A DNA stretch of 64,000 bases from Zoogloeaceae bacterium (lineage in GTDB: Bacteria > Pseudomonadota > Gammaproteobacteria > Burkholderiales > Rhodocyclaceae), in NCBI GenBank assembly GCA_024235675.1, contig JACKLZ010000004.1, positions 181,501-245,500 of the forward strand, written 5' to 3'. Under the pieces are notes generated by a model that was not told the origin of the DNA, did not search any database, and worked only from the letters and a program-made list of their open reading frames with translations. Positions 35,980 to 44,445 of the stretch are shown here, one piece after another. The translations under genes and the position numbers were made by a program. Each line of letters opens with the position of its first letter. Positions within the stretch are counted from its first letter, which is position 1.

Positions 35980-36020
35980 AAGCGCTAAATTTCATTCAAA
36001 AAGCCACACGGAAAGCCATC

Positions 36021-37100
36021 ATGCCTGCGTCAATCTTGCTTCATATCGACGATGTCCGCATCAAGGAAATCAAAGAACTGGTGCCGCCAATCCATGTTCT
36101 GCGCGAATTTCCGGCCACCGAACGGGCTGCGGAAACGTCTTATGAGGCGCGTCAGGCGCTGCACCGCATTCTGTACGGCGCCGACGACCGCCTGCTGGTG
36201 ATCATCGGTCCCTGTTCCATTCACGACTACGCCGCCGCGATGGAATACGCCCGTCTGCTCAAGGAAGAGTCCGACCGCCTCAAGGATGACTTGCTCATCG
36301 TCATGCGCGTCTACTTCGAAAAGCCGCGCACCACCGTCGGTTGGAAAGGGCTGATCAACGACCCGTATCTGGACAACAGCTTCAAGATCAACGAAGGCGT
36401 GCGCCTGGCGCGCAAGCTGCTGTGGGACATCAACGAACTCGGTCTGCCCTGCGGCACCGAATTCCTCGACATGATCACCCCGCAATACATCGGCGACCTC
36501 ATCAGCTGGGGCGCCATCGGCGCGCGTACCACCGAAAGCCAGGTCCATCGCGAACTGGCCTCGGGGCTGTCCTGTCCGGTCGGCTTCAAGAACGGCACCG
36601 ACGGCAACATCAAGATCGCCGTGGATGCCATCAAGGCCGCGCAGTCGCCCCACCATTTCCTGTCGGTGACCAAGGCCGGGCACTCGGCGATTGTGTCGAC
36701 CCGCGGTAATGAGGACTGCCACGTCATCCTGCGCGGTGGCAAGAGCACCAACTTCGATGCCGCCAGCGTCGACGCCGCCTGCAAGGAACTGGCCGCCAGT
36801 TCCGTGTCGGCCCGCGTGATGATCGACTTCTCCCACGCCAACAGCCGCAAGCAACACCAGTTGCAGATCGAAGTGGCCGAAGACGTGGCAGGCCAGATGG
36901 CGGCCGGTGACGATCGCATTATCGGCGTCATGGTCGAGTCCCACCTCAAGGACGGCCGTCAGGACCTCAAGCCCGGCGTCGAACTCGAATACGGCAAGAG
37001 CATCACCGACGCCTGCATCGGCTGGGAAGACAGCATTCGCGTGCTCAACATCCTCGCCGAAGCCGTGCGCAACCGCCGGGTGCAACGCGCCAGCGTCTGA
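36021..37100 (+). CDS. aroG: 3-deoxy-7-phosphoheptulonate synthase (class I DAHP synthase)
   Basis: First enzyme of the shikimate pathway (359 aa), joining PEP and erythrose 4-phosphate. Hallmarks are LLVIIGPCSIHDYAAAMEYA, VMRVYFEKPRTTVGWKGLI and GTEFLDMITPQYIGDLISWG; metal ligands include the Cys in GPCSIHD. The N-terminal segment IKEIKELVPP belongs to the feedback-regulated Phe/Tyr/Trp-type subgroup; which amino acid inhibits it cannot be read reliably. GGAAAG precedes the ATG at 36021. It is monocistronic with a terminator downstream. Confidence 0.95.
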   Translation: MPASILLHIDDVRIKEIKELVPPIHVLREFPATERAAETSYEARQALHRILYGADDRLLVIIGPCSIHDYAAAMEYARLLKEESDRLKDDLLIVMRVYFEKPRTTVGWKGLINDPYLDNSFKINEGVRLARKLLWDINELGLPCGTEFLDMITPQYIGDLISWGAIGARTTESQVHRELASGLSCPVGFKNGTDGNIKIAVDAIKAAQSPHHFLSVTKAGHSAIVSTRGNEDCHVILRGGKSTNFDAASVDAACKELAASSVSARVMIDFSHANSRKQHQLQIEVAEDVAGQMAAGDDRIIGVMVESHLKDGRQDLKPGVELEYGKSITDACIGWEDSIRVLNILAEAVRNRRVQRASV

Positions 37101-37123
37101 GGCGGGCGCATCGGCCAAGAAAT

Positions 37124-37147
37124 AGCCCGCGTCGCGCGGGCTTTTTC
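37124..37147 (+). terminator. Terminator after aroG
   Basis: AGCCCGCG-TCG-CGCGGGCT followed by TTTTT, 23 bp after the aroG stop and just before the stop of the convergent ferritin-like gene. Confidence 0.88.
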
Positions 37148-37160
37148 ATGTCTGGCCGGC

Positions 37161-37448
37161 CTACTTGTGGGCGATCGCCTTTTTGGTAAACAGGTAATCC
37201 TTCATTTCCTTCGAGAAGGCCGGGTCCTTGCGACGGATCCACTCCAGCACCATCGCCGCGTGCTCTTTCTCCTCGTCGCGATTGTGCTCCAGGATCGCTT
37301 TCAGTTCTTTGTCCTTGCAGGCATCGGCCCGCTGGTTGTACCAGTCGACAGCCTCGAGCTCTTCCATCAGCGAGACGATCGCCCGGTGCATGTCGCGGGT
37401 CTCGTCGGACAGCTCTTCAATCGGTTCGTGATAGCCAACACTCGACAT
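37161..37448 (-). CDS. Encapsulated-ferritin-like protein (EncFtn family) lacking a cargo tail
   Basis: A 95-residue helical protein very similar to the encapsulin-associated ferritin EncFtn of Rhodospirillum. The ferroxidase residues can be placed: Glu30 in LMEELEAVDWY, Trp36/Tyr37, Glu60 and His63 in RDEEKEHAAM. The open decameric ferroxidase normally sits inside an encapsulin shell, which it enters through a C-terminal targeting peptide. Here the protein stops at KKAIAHK without that extension, and no shell gene is adjacent. A strong AAGGAGA site precedes the start. It may act free in the cytosol. Confidence 0.85.
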   Translation of the reverse strand: MSSVGYHEPIEELSDETRDMHRAIVSLMEELEAVDWYNQRADACKDKELKAILEHNRDEEKEHAAMVLEWIRRKDPAFSKEMKDYLFTKKAIAHK

Positions 37449-37692
37449 CTCGGTCTCCTTTCCGGTGGATAGGTACGCATCAGTGTGCCAGCGGGCGGGG
37501 CGTCGGGGAAGGGTGGGGCGTCGTTGGGGGGGCCGATGATGGGATGCGGTGCAGAAGGGCTCCTCCGGGTGCCGTCGTATTTGATGACCGGGTGTGGGAG
37601 ACCGAAAACGACCCAAACCGGAAATTAGCGACGGCCGAAAGCAGCCATCGCATTCGTGCCAAAAGCGGTCGTGATCGCTGGCCCCCAACTAG

Positions 37693-38313
37693 TCAAGGCG
37701 CGACGTTGCCGCAGAGAAAGATGTTTGCGTCGAGGTGCATACCGACCAGCACAAAGCCATTGGGACATGCATGCATCAACTCCGTTTGTCCGCGACTTGA
37801 GTCATCGAAGCTAATGGTCGTGAAACTGCTAGCATTAAATCGTGGCCGGCCATCCAGCTTCAAAACAGTCAGTGGGGGTGCGCCGGTGGCCCCTGGCCTA
37901 AGACTAAGTGCTCGACAGTGAAAGGTGTTGGGCGGGGTATAACCAATCATGTACTTGCCTGCCCCGCACCAATGCATGCTCGGGCCAGAGTAAGGCAAGC
38001 GCAGGTTTTCGGGAGCCGTCGCAGGCCACTGACGGATCGGTAGATCTCGACCACCCGGCCCGCGTGGCCCGCTAATCTCGACTGAGCCTTTAACAAAGCG
38101 CGTGAAGCCCTGATCGCGGATTCCGCTACAGGCGATCCACTTGAAATCATGGCGAATGCCGACAATCGCATTGACCTCTTCCGAGCGCTCCTGACACAAT
38201 CGGTCCCGGAACGGTGCGAACATCTTCTGTGAGTCAAGTTGCCAATCTAACTGGGCGAAACCCACGATTGGAACCAAGAACGCCAAGGCACCTACGACCA
38301 AGCGCGTCGCCAT
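37693..38313 (-). CDS. Secreted protein with three Cys-bracketed beta repeats
   Basis: A 206-residue exported protein with signal peptide MATRLVVGALAFLVPIVGFA. The mature part has three short repeats that end in cysteine: VGIRHDFKWIAC, IGYTPPNTFHC and VGMHLDANIFLC, each preceded 7-11 residues earlier by another cysteine. This suggests three disulfide-closed beta-hairpins. I do not recognise a named family. GC content is visibly lower than in neighbouring operons, and the next gene upstream is another unknown exported protein on the same strand. Confidence 0.65.
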   Translation of the reverse strand: MATRLVVGALAFLVPIVGFAQLDWQLDSQKMFAPFRDRLCQERSEEVNAIVGIRHDFKWIACSGIRDQGFTRFVKGSVEISGPRGPGGRDLPIRQWPATAPENLRLPYSGPSMHWCGAGKYMIGYTPPNTFHCRALSLRPGATGAPPLTVLKLDGRPRFNASSFTTISFDDSSRGQTELMHACPNGFVLVGMHLDANIFLCGNVAP

Positions 38314-38477
38314 ACCTACCTCCTTTATGTCGCGGTGACATTAACCGCACGAACGCCGCCGCTTGGTTGAGCTTTTCAATCGCGGCAAGAACTCCCATGG
38401 TTCCCTGTATCTTCATACGACTCTTTTCGGGACCGAGTTGTACGAACGAGCGGGCTAACGACACAACCGGAAATCCT

Positions 38478-39578
38478 CTACTGCCCGATGTTTGGTGTCG
38501 GTCGGACAGCCTCCAATCCGTCTTTCTCACGGCTCCGAAACTGGTCCTGAAAACGCTCGGGCAAGGGGTGAGATTCCCACGTCATGCAGGTGGGGCGTCG
38601 ATCCGCATAAGCAACCAGATCAAGGCCAGGTGGGCTATCAGAGACGATCAGCGCGAGTTCGCTGTCTGGGGGATAGCCGCTCGCACCTGCTTCTGGGCGT
38701 ATTCTGAAGCTGTGCGGACTGGGAGGCGTTGACCTCCACCTGTAGATTTGCCACCAGTACACGTAGTTACCGTCCCTATGCCTATTGTCGCGAACGCTAG
38801 TCGCGAAACCGAAGCCCGATGCGGCGGACAGGTGGCCTGTGCTTGGGGTTCCAAGCGGCACGAACGGGACCTCATTTGCAGTGAGAAGCAGTTCATTGCC
38901 GCTCGGTGAGTCGCGCGTTTGTACGAGTTTTGCTTCCATCCCGTTGGATCGGGCGAAGAGGATCCATGGGTTGGAAGATTCGACAGCGCCTGTACCCACC
39001 GCTACTGGTATCCAGTTAGCAGGCCGCTGGAATGTCATTTGTTGCCTTACGAGGCCATCCTCCGAAACGATCCATACCTCGTCGGGCCGGTCGCCGACCG
39101 TCGGGCGCTCCATCAACATTAGATAATCAGCCTGCCCTTCGAGGCAATTCTTGGGGTTGCGCAGGTAGAGCGCGAAGCTTCTAGCCTTCCAGCCTGACTG
39201 TGGTGGCTGACTGCTGAGAAGAATCGGCGTGGGATCAAGTCCGCCTGACCCGAGGCGAAGGAGTCGCAACTGTCCGTCATCCCGCTGGTCCAATATCAAT
39301 GTATGACGCCGTCCAATACCAAGACCAACCAGGCGAGACTGAGTACCCAAGTTTCCCGCAGCTACGACGCTAGCATCAGCGAAGTTTATGTTGTGGTCAG
39401 TTCGCCAAATCTCGAACTGCCCGTTCTCTGCAAAGAGCAGTAAACCACCAGTGCTCGGTGCGCCGAAGACGAAACGTTCTGGATCAAGGCCGCGAGGTTC
39501 AGGGCCTGCACACCCAAACATCGAGACGACTGCCATAGCTACCAGCAGTTGGCCAAGAGAGCATCGAGATAGCATCAT
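38478..39578 (-). CDS. Putative lipoprotein of unknown function
   Basis: A 366-residue predicted lipoprotein. The signal MMLSRCSLGQLLVAMAVVSM ends in a lipobox-like MFGC. The body has repeated short strand-loop units (LLLFAENGQFEIWRTD, VGLGIGRRHTLILDQRDDGQ, VWIVSEDGLVRQQMTF) that suggest a beta-propeller of the WD/kelch type. A GGAGG site 6 nt upstream fixes the start at 39578, 123 bp downstream of the longest possible frame start. It lies 164 bp upstream of the Cys-repeat secreted protein, and both have lower GC than their surroundings. Confidence 0.65.
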   Translation of the reverse strand: MMLSRCSLGQLLVAMAVVSMFGCAGPEPRGLDPERFVFGAPSTGGLLLFAENGQFEIWRTDHNINFADASVVAAGNLGTQSRLVGLGIGRRHTLILDQRDDGQLRLLRLGSGGLDPTPILLSSQPPQSGWKARSFALYLRNPKNCLEGQADYLMLMERPTVGDRPDEVWIVSEDGLVRQQMTFQRPANWIPVAVGTGAVESSNPWILFARSNGMEAKLVQTRDSPSGNELLLTANEVPFVPLGTPSTGHLSAASGFGFATSVRDNRHRDGNYVYWWQIYRWRSTPPSPHSFRIRPEAGASGYPPDSELALIVSDSPPGLDLVAYADRRPTCMTWESHPLPERFQDQFRSREKDGLEAVRPTPNIGQ

Positions 39579-40150
39579 GCTGACCTCCAATGTTGGCCAC
39601 ACTTTCTCGCCCAGAATGTCTTTCTCGTCTCGGGCGGATGGCAGATTGAACTTCAAGTTTATCTTTGCTGCTACGTCGCAAGTTGTACTGCTGACGCCCA
39701 AATTTTATTTAGCGTGACAGTTGTGCTGCGTCATATTGTCCGTGCACCATAATCTTCTTCGACTTGGCTGCCCGGAGCCCCTGTCAGCAAAGGTTTTTCC
39801 GTGCCTTGGTGCAAACAACGGCCTGCGTAACAATCCGCAAACGGCGACGCCAACTCCCGAAGGCCGTGAGCACACCAACTGAAGAGCCGTTCGCGCGACC
39901 ACAGCGCCCCGCCGTGCATTGCCTTGTGCGAGTCAATGGTCGCTGTCGGGCCAACCGTCCTTGCCCCTTCTGGTCGCAAAGAGCCATTGGCCATGCCATT
40001 ACTTCAACATAGACTGTTGCCAACGCCTCGCAAGGGAAATGAAATCACGACCGACCGCTCATGGCCGAGTGCAGCCAGCATTGGCTCCTCCGTCGCCGGA
40101 AGGGGGGGTTACCACGGCATGGCCGGAAGCCGATGCCGAGGGCAAGCCCG
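39579..40150. other. Intergenic region with no supported gene
   Basis: About 570 bp of lower-GC sequence at the upstream end of the two unknown exported genes. Several frames of 65-90 codons on both strands lack ribosome binding sites and sensible composition. It may contain remnants of older insertions and the promoter for 38478-39578. Confidence 0.4.
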
Positions 40151-40609
40151 TCAGATCGTCCGCCGTGCGCCCACCATCGCTTCCAGCTGCGCCACATGCT
40201 CGGCCTCTTCCTCGGCAAATTCTGTGGACATGGCGACCACCCGCGGGTCGTTCGATGCGGTGGCGACGTTGCGATAGTAATCGAGCCCCTGGCGTTCGCT
40301 TTGCAGGGCGAGGTCGAGCGCGGCGTCGGTGTCCATGAGGCCGTCGACGCCCCACCAGGCAGTGGCTTCGGGGGACTCGCCGTCGGGCCAGTCGTAGCCG
40401 TCGGCGGGCAGGTCGGTGATGTGGCGGAAGCCGGCGCGCGCCATGGCGTCTTTCAGGTGCAGGCGGGAGAAGTCGGCGAATTTGGCGAAGACATCGGCGA
40501 CTTCGTCGTTGCCGTAGCTGCGCAGGTGATCGGACAGTTCATCGAAGCGGCGGGCGGATTCGGCTTCGAGGCGAACGGCGTGGGCGAGGAAGCGGCGGAT
40601 GCTGTCCAT
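40151..40609 (-). CDS. Ferritin-like (rubrerythrin-like) protein of the fix operon
   Basis: A 152-residue helical protein with two ferritin-like metal-binding half sites: EAESARRFDELSDHL with HLKDAMARAG in the first half, and SERQGLDYY with EFAEEEAEHVAQLEAM in the second. It lacks a rubredoxin domain. It begins 5 bp after fixX and is the last gene of the fixABCX operon, so it probably protects or supplies iron to the low-potential electron path. Such ferritin-like genes are known near nitrogen-fixation genes in diazotrophs. Confidence 0.8.
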   Translation of the reverse strand: MDSIRRFLAHAVRLEAESARRFDELSDHLRSYGNDEVADVFAKFADFSRLHLKDAMARAGFRHITDLPADGYDWPDGESPEATAWWGVDGLMDTDAALDLALQSERQGLDYYRNVATASNDPRVVAMSTEFAEEEAEHVAQLEAMVGARRTI

Positions 40610-40614
40610 GGCGC

Positions 40615-40926
40615 TTAGCCGAACTTGAAGAGGATGCCGAAACCGCCGCGCGGGTAGTTCCAGTCGACATTGTCTTCGTCGCACACGAGGCGGCAGGTGC
40701 CGCATTCGAGGCAGCCGTCGACCACCAGCTCGATCTTGCCGTCAGCCTCGGCGCGCCAGCAGCCGGCCGGGCAGCATACGGTGCAGGGTTTGAGCTCGCA
40801 GGTGGTGCAGGTGTCGGCGTTGTGCACCTTGATGTGCGGGCGGCCGGTGTCGATGCGGTAGCGGTTCTGGAAGAGTTTTTCTTCCACGTTGACCGCAGGC
40901 AGGGTGAATTCAACGGCGGCTGTCAT
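40615..40926 (-). CDS. fixX: Ferredoxin-like protein FixX
   Basis: A 103-residue ferredoxin with cysteine motifs CTTCELKPCTVCCPAGCW and CLECGTCRLVCDE, coordinating a 4Fe-4S cluster. It accepts electrons from FixC, or hands them to ferredoxin or flavodoxin. It overlaps fixC by 4 nt. Confidence 0.93.
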   Translation of the reverse strand: MTAAVEFTLPAVNVEEKLFQNRYRIDTGRPHIKVHNADTCTTCELKPCTVCCPAGCWRAEADGKIELVVDGCLECGTCRLVCDEDNVDWNYPRGGFGILFKFG

Positions 40927-42224
40927 CGGAAGGCTCTCCAGAAGCGATAGGCGTCGCCCAGCAGGCCGAGCAGGGAACGTTTGTTGCGGAACTGCGCCAT
41001 GATGTGTTGCTGCTTTGCGCGCTTGGTCTGGCCGTCGACGATGAGCATGTCGCGGGCGGCGTCGCTGACCAGGCGCGGGTACAGATTGAGGAACTGCGGC
41101 TGGTCATTGAGCAGGTCGGGCACGTGCTGGTATTTCTTCAGGTCGGCCATCACGAAACTGTCGTCCAGGCGCTGCTTGTAGCCGCTCAGATTGGCGGCCG
41201 TGGCGGGTTTGCCGGCCTGGTGCAGTTCAATCAGGCATTCGGCGGCGAAGCGGCCGGAGGTCATGGCCAGGTTGGAGCCTTCGCGGTGCACGGCATTCAC
41301 GAAACCGGCGGAATCGCCGACGATCATCCAGCCGTCGCCGACCAGCTGCGGCAGGGCCTTGTAGCCGCCTTCTGGGATCAGGTGGGCGGAGTATTCCTTC
41401 ATCTCCGCACCGGCGATCAGCGGGGCGACCGAGGGGTGTTGCTTGAGGCCTTCGAGCAGCTGATAGGGCGTGAGCTGCTGGCGCTTCAAGTCATTGAGCA
41501 TGCAGCCGATGCCGATGGAGATGGAGTCCTTGTTGGTGTAGAGAAAGCCGGTGCCGGCCATGCCGTGGGTGATGTTGCCGGCAATCTCGATGACCACGCC
41601 CTGTTTGTTGCCCACATTGAAGCGCGCTTCGAGGGTTTCCTTGGGCAGAAACAGCACTTCCTTGACGGCCAGCGCCATGTCCTTGCCGTCGATGGGCGGG
41701 CGCAGGCCGGCACGGCTGCCGACCAGCGCGTTGGCGCCATCGGCGAGGATCACGCAGTCGGCCAGAATGTCGCCTTGCTCGCGCTCGGTGCGCACGCCGA
41801 TGACCTTGCCGGCGTCGTCGCGCAGCAATCCGGTGACGGTGGTTTCGCACACCACCAGCGCGCCGGCCGCCTTGACCTGCTCGGAGAACCAGCGGTCGAA
41901 GCGCGAGCGGATGATGGTGTAGCGGTTGAAGGGCTCCTGCGAGAAGCGCGCATCGCGGTAGCTGGCGCCGGTGCAGGACTGGTTTTCGTCCATCAGCCAC
42001 ATGCGCTGCTCGGCCACGTGGCGCTCCAGCGGCGCGGAGTCGCGGAAGTCGGGGATGAGCTTTTCGAGCGCATCCGAATACAGGATCGCGCCTTGCACGT
42101 TCTTGGTGCCGGGCGATTCACCGCGTTCGAGCTGAAGCACCTTGAGGCCGGCTTTGGCCAGCGTGTAGGCGGCGCCATTGCCGGACGGGCCGGCACCAAC
42201 GACGATGACGTCGAACTTTTCCAT
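40923..42224 (-). CDS. fixC: Electron-transfer flavoprotein-quinone oxidoreductase FixC
   Basis: FAD protein of 433 residues, similar to ETF:quinone oxidoreductase. The N-terminal dinucleotide motif VVGAGPSGNGAAYTLAKAG and the second FAD motif GWMIVGDSAGFVNAVHREGS are intact. In FixABCX it takes electrons from the bifurcating FixAB flavoprotein and passes them to quinone. It shares one base with fixB and overlaps fixX by 4 nt. Confidence 0.94.
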   Translation of the reverse strand: MEKFDVIVVGAGPSGNGAAYTLAKAGLKVLQLERGESPGTKNVQGAILYSDALEKLIPDFRDSAPLERHVAEQRMWLMDENQSCTGASYRDARFSQEPFNRYTIIRSRFDRWFSEQVKAAGALVVCETTVTGLLRDDAGKVIGVRTEREQGDILADCVILADGANALVGSRAGLRPPIDGKDMALAVKEVLFLPKETLEARFNVGNKQGVVIEIAGNITHGMAGTGFLYTNKDSISIGIGCMLNDLKRQQLTPYQLLEGLKQHPSVAPLIAGAEMKEYSAHLIPEGGYKALPQLVGDGWMIVGDSAGFVNAVHREGSNLAMTSGRFAAECLIELHQAGKPATAANLSGYKQRLDDSFVMADLKKYQHVPDLLNDQPQFLNLYPRLVSDAARDMLIVDGQTKRAKQQHIMAQFRNKRSLLGLLGDAYRFWRAFR

Positions 42225-43363
42225 CAGTTGCGCTCCTCGGTCTCGGTGGCGACGGGCTCGGCTGGCGCGGCGGCGCGGTGGGCGCGGGTCGCGGCCAGTC
42301 GCCGTGCGAAGGCGTCGCGCAGCGCCGGCAGCAGCTCGAGCGCATTGCCGACCAGCGCATAGTTGGCGATGTCGAAGATCGGCGCCTTGGCGTCGAGATT
42401 GATGGCGGCGATCACATCGGCGCCTTCCATGCCGACGCGGTGCTGCACAGCGCCGGAAATGCCGGCGGCCAGATAGAACTTGGGGCGCACCGTCTTGCCC
42501 GATTGCCCGACCTGACGCTCCGGGTCGACCCAGCCGGCATGCACCGCCGGCCGCGAGGCGCCGACCTCGGCACCGAGCACCCGGGCGAGATCAAAGACCT
42601 TGTCGAAATTCTCGGGCTTGGCCAGACCGCGTCCGCCGGAGACGATGAAGTCGGAAAACGCCAGCTGGGGTTTGTCGGCGCGCGCGTCGGGGATGAAGTC
42701 CACCTGCTTGGTCACCACCGCGTCTTCGGTCAGATCCAGCGCGTGGGTGATCACCTCGCCGCTGCGTCCGTCCATCCGTTCCGGCATCGGCATGACGCGC
42801 GGGCGCACGGTGGCCATCTGCGGCCGGGTGGCGAGGTTGACGATGGTGCACATCAGGCTGCCGCCGAAGGTGGGGCGGCTCGAGAGCAGCGAGCGGTCGC
42901 TCATGTCGATTTCCAGCCCGGTGCAGTCGGCCGTCAGGCCGGTGAGCAAGGTGGTGGCCACCGAGCCGGCCAGATCGCGGCCCTGCGTGGTCGCGCCGAG
43001 CAGCAGCACTTCGGGCTGGTAAGTGTTGACCAGCGTGGTCATGCCGGCGGTGTAGGGCTGGTTGCGGTAGTCGGCCAGCACCTCGCTTTGCATCAGGTAG
43101 CACTGGTCTGCCCCGTAGGCGATGGCCTCGTCCGTCAGGGCGCGCACGGTCTCGTCGGTGCCGCCGAGAACGACGCCGGCCAGCGTCACGCCGAGGCTGT
43201 CGGCCAGCAGGCGGCCCTTGCCCAACAGCTCCCACGACACCGGGTGCACATGGCCGCGCTCATGTTCGATGAACACCCACACACCGGTGTAGCTCTTGAA
43301 GTGTTCCGGCAGAACTCGCTTGGGTTTCTTGATTGGCTTGGCGGAATCGAGCGCGTCGCTCAT
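42224..43363 (-). CDS. fixB: Electron-transfer flavoprotein alpha subunit FixB
   Basis: ETF alpha-type subunit of 379 residues with an N-terminal ETF domain (GVWVFIEHERGHVHPVSWEL) and a C-terminal FAD domain (YLAAGISGAVQHRVGM, INLDAKAPIFDIANYALVGN). It starts MSDALDSAKPIKKPKRVLPE; the basic N-terminal extension is typical of FixB. It overlaps fixA by 4 nt. Confidence 0.95.
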   Translation of the reverse strand: MSDALDSAKPIKKPKRVLPEHFKSYTGVWVFIEHERGHVHPVSWELLGKGRLLADSLGVTLAGVVLGGTDETVRALTDEAIAYGADQCYLMQSEVLADYRNQPYTAGMTTLVNTYQPEVLLLGATTQGRDLAGSVATTLLTGLTADCTGLEIDMSDRSLLSSRPTFGGSLMCTIVNLATRPQMATVRPRVMPMPERMDGRSGEVITHALDLTEDAVVTKQVDFIPDARADKPQLAFSDFIVSGGRGLAKPENFDKVFDLARVLGAEVGASRPAVHAGWVDPERQVGQSGKTVRPKFYLAAGISGAVQHRVGMEGADVIAAINLDAKAPIFDIANYALVGNALELLPALRDAFARRLAATRAHRAAAPAEPVATETEERN

Positions 43364-44226
43364 GATTTTGCTCCGAGATCGGCCAGTTGATCGAGGTGGT
43401 CGAGCAAGGCGTCTTCGAGTTGCGGAAAGTCGGTAAATAGGCGCTCGACAAAGGCGTCGGCCAGCGCGACCGGGGTGTCGCCCTCGATGCGCACCGCCTT
43501 GACCGCTTTGGGCTTGGGTCCGAACACCTGGGCCACGGCGGTGGGCGAGCCTTTGAGGCCCACCTGCTTGATGTCGGCGATGCCCGCCGCCTCCCGGTCC
43601 CAGCGCTCGACCTCCTGACGGGCGGCGCGGAACATGCCGGGCATGTCGGCGAAGCGCATTTCGTTGGCGCCTTCGAGCATGGTGATGACCGCCGGCAGGG
43701 TCGATTGCAGCACCTGCACGCCACCTTCGGCGCGGCGTTCGACGAAAATCTGACGGGCGTCGACGTTCAGCTCGCGGATCGCCGACACATAGGTCAGCAG
43801 CTGATAGCCGAGGCGGATGGCGATGCCCGGCCCGACCTGCGCGGTGTCGCCGTCGATGGTCTGCTTGCCGGTAAAGATCAGGTCCAGTGGCTGCTGCGCA
43901 TCGAGCGTGCGCAAGGCCGAGGCCAGCACGTAGGAGGTGGCCAGCGTGTCGGCGCCGGAGAACACCTTGTCGGTGATCAGGATGGCGCGGTCGGCACCGT
44001 AGGACAGGCACTTGCGCAGCGCATCCTCCGCCTGAGGCGGCCCCATGGTGAGCACCGTGATCGTCGCGCCGCTCTGATCCTTGATGCGCAAGGCTTCTTC
44101 GAGCGCGAACAGATCGAAGGGATTGACGATGGCCGGGACGCCCTGGCGCATGATCGTATTGGTGACCGGATGCACGCGAATCTGGGCGCTATCGGGAACC
44201 TGTTTGATACAGACGGCGATATGCAT
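43360..44226 (-). CDS. fixA: Electron-transfer flavoprotein beta subunit FixA
   Basis: ETF beta-type subunit of 288 residues; starts MHIAVCIKQVPDSAQIRVHP, with GADRAILITDKVFSGADT and FTGKQTIDGDTAQVGPGIAI nucleotide-binding stretches. It is the first gene of fixABCX plus a ferritin-like gene, all overlapping or within 5 bp. FixABCX bifurcates electrons from NADH to quinone and to ferredoxin for nitrogenase, so the operon suggests nitrogen fixation. No nif gene is in the window, and I found no NifA or sigma54 site upstream. Confidence 0.94.
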   Translation of the reverse strand: MHIAVCIKQVPDSAQIRVHPVTNTIMRQGVPAIVNPFDLFALEEALRIKDQSGATITVLTMGPPQAEDALRKCLSYGADRAILITDKVFSGADTLATSYVLASALRTLDAQQPLDLIFTGKQTIDGDTAQVGPGIAIRLGYQLLTYVSAIRELNVDARQIFVERRAEGGVQVLQSTLPAVITMLEGANEMRFADMPGMFRAARQEVERWDREAAGIADIKQVGLKGSPTAVAQVFGPKPKAVKAVRIEGDTPVALADAFVERLFTDFPQLEDALLDHLDQLADLGAKS

Positions 44227-44445
44227 GGCAGCAGCAATATTAGAGAATGGTAAATTATTGAGTCGCTTGCGCACGGGCGTGCTGATCCAGATCAACAGTC
44301 GGGCACGACTCATGTTGCGATGCGACGAACGCGCCCAGATTTTTATCCGGCGTCGCCGACGGCAAGGGTTCCTGTGTTTGTGCGCCTGCAAATCAGTGGT
44401 GCTGCGCCGTGCGGTCGCCGCGGTTTCACGGCACACTTCGCCCCC

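Noticed and set aside
39731..39994. 87-codon minus-strand frame in the 39.6-40.1 kb gap
   Set aside because: No ribosome binding site and no family resemblance; overlapping frames on both strands look equally likely.
44227..44445. NifA/sigma54 site upstream of fixA
   Set aside because: I searched for TGT-N10-ACA and GG-N10-GC in the gap and found no acceptable match.
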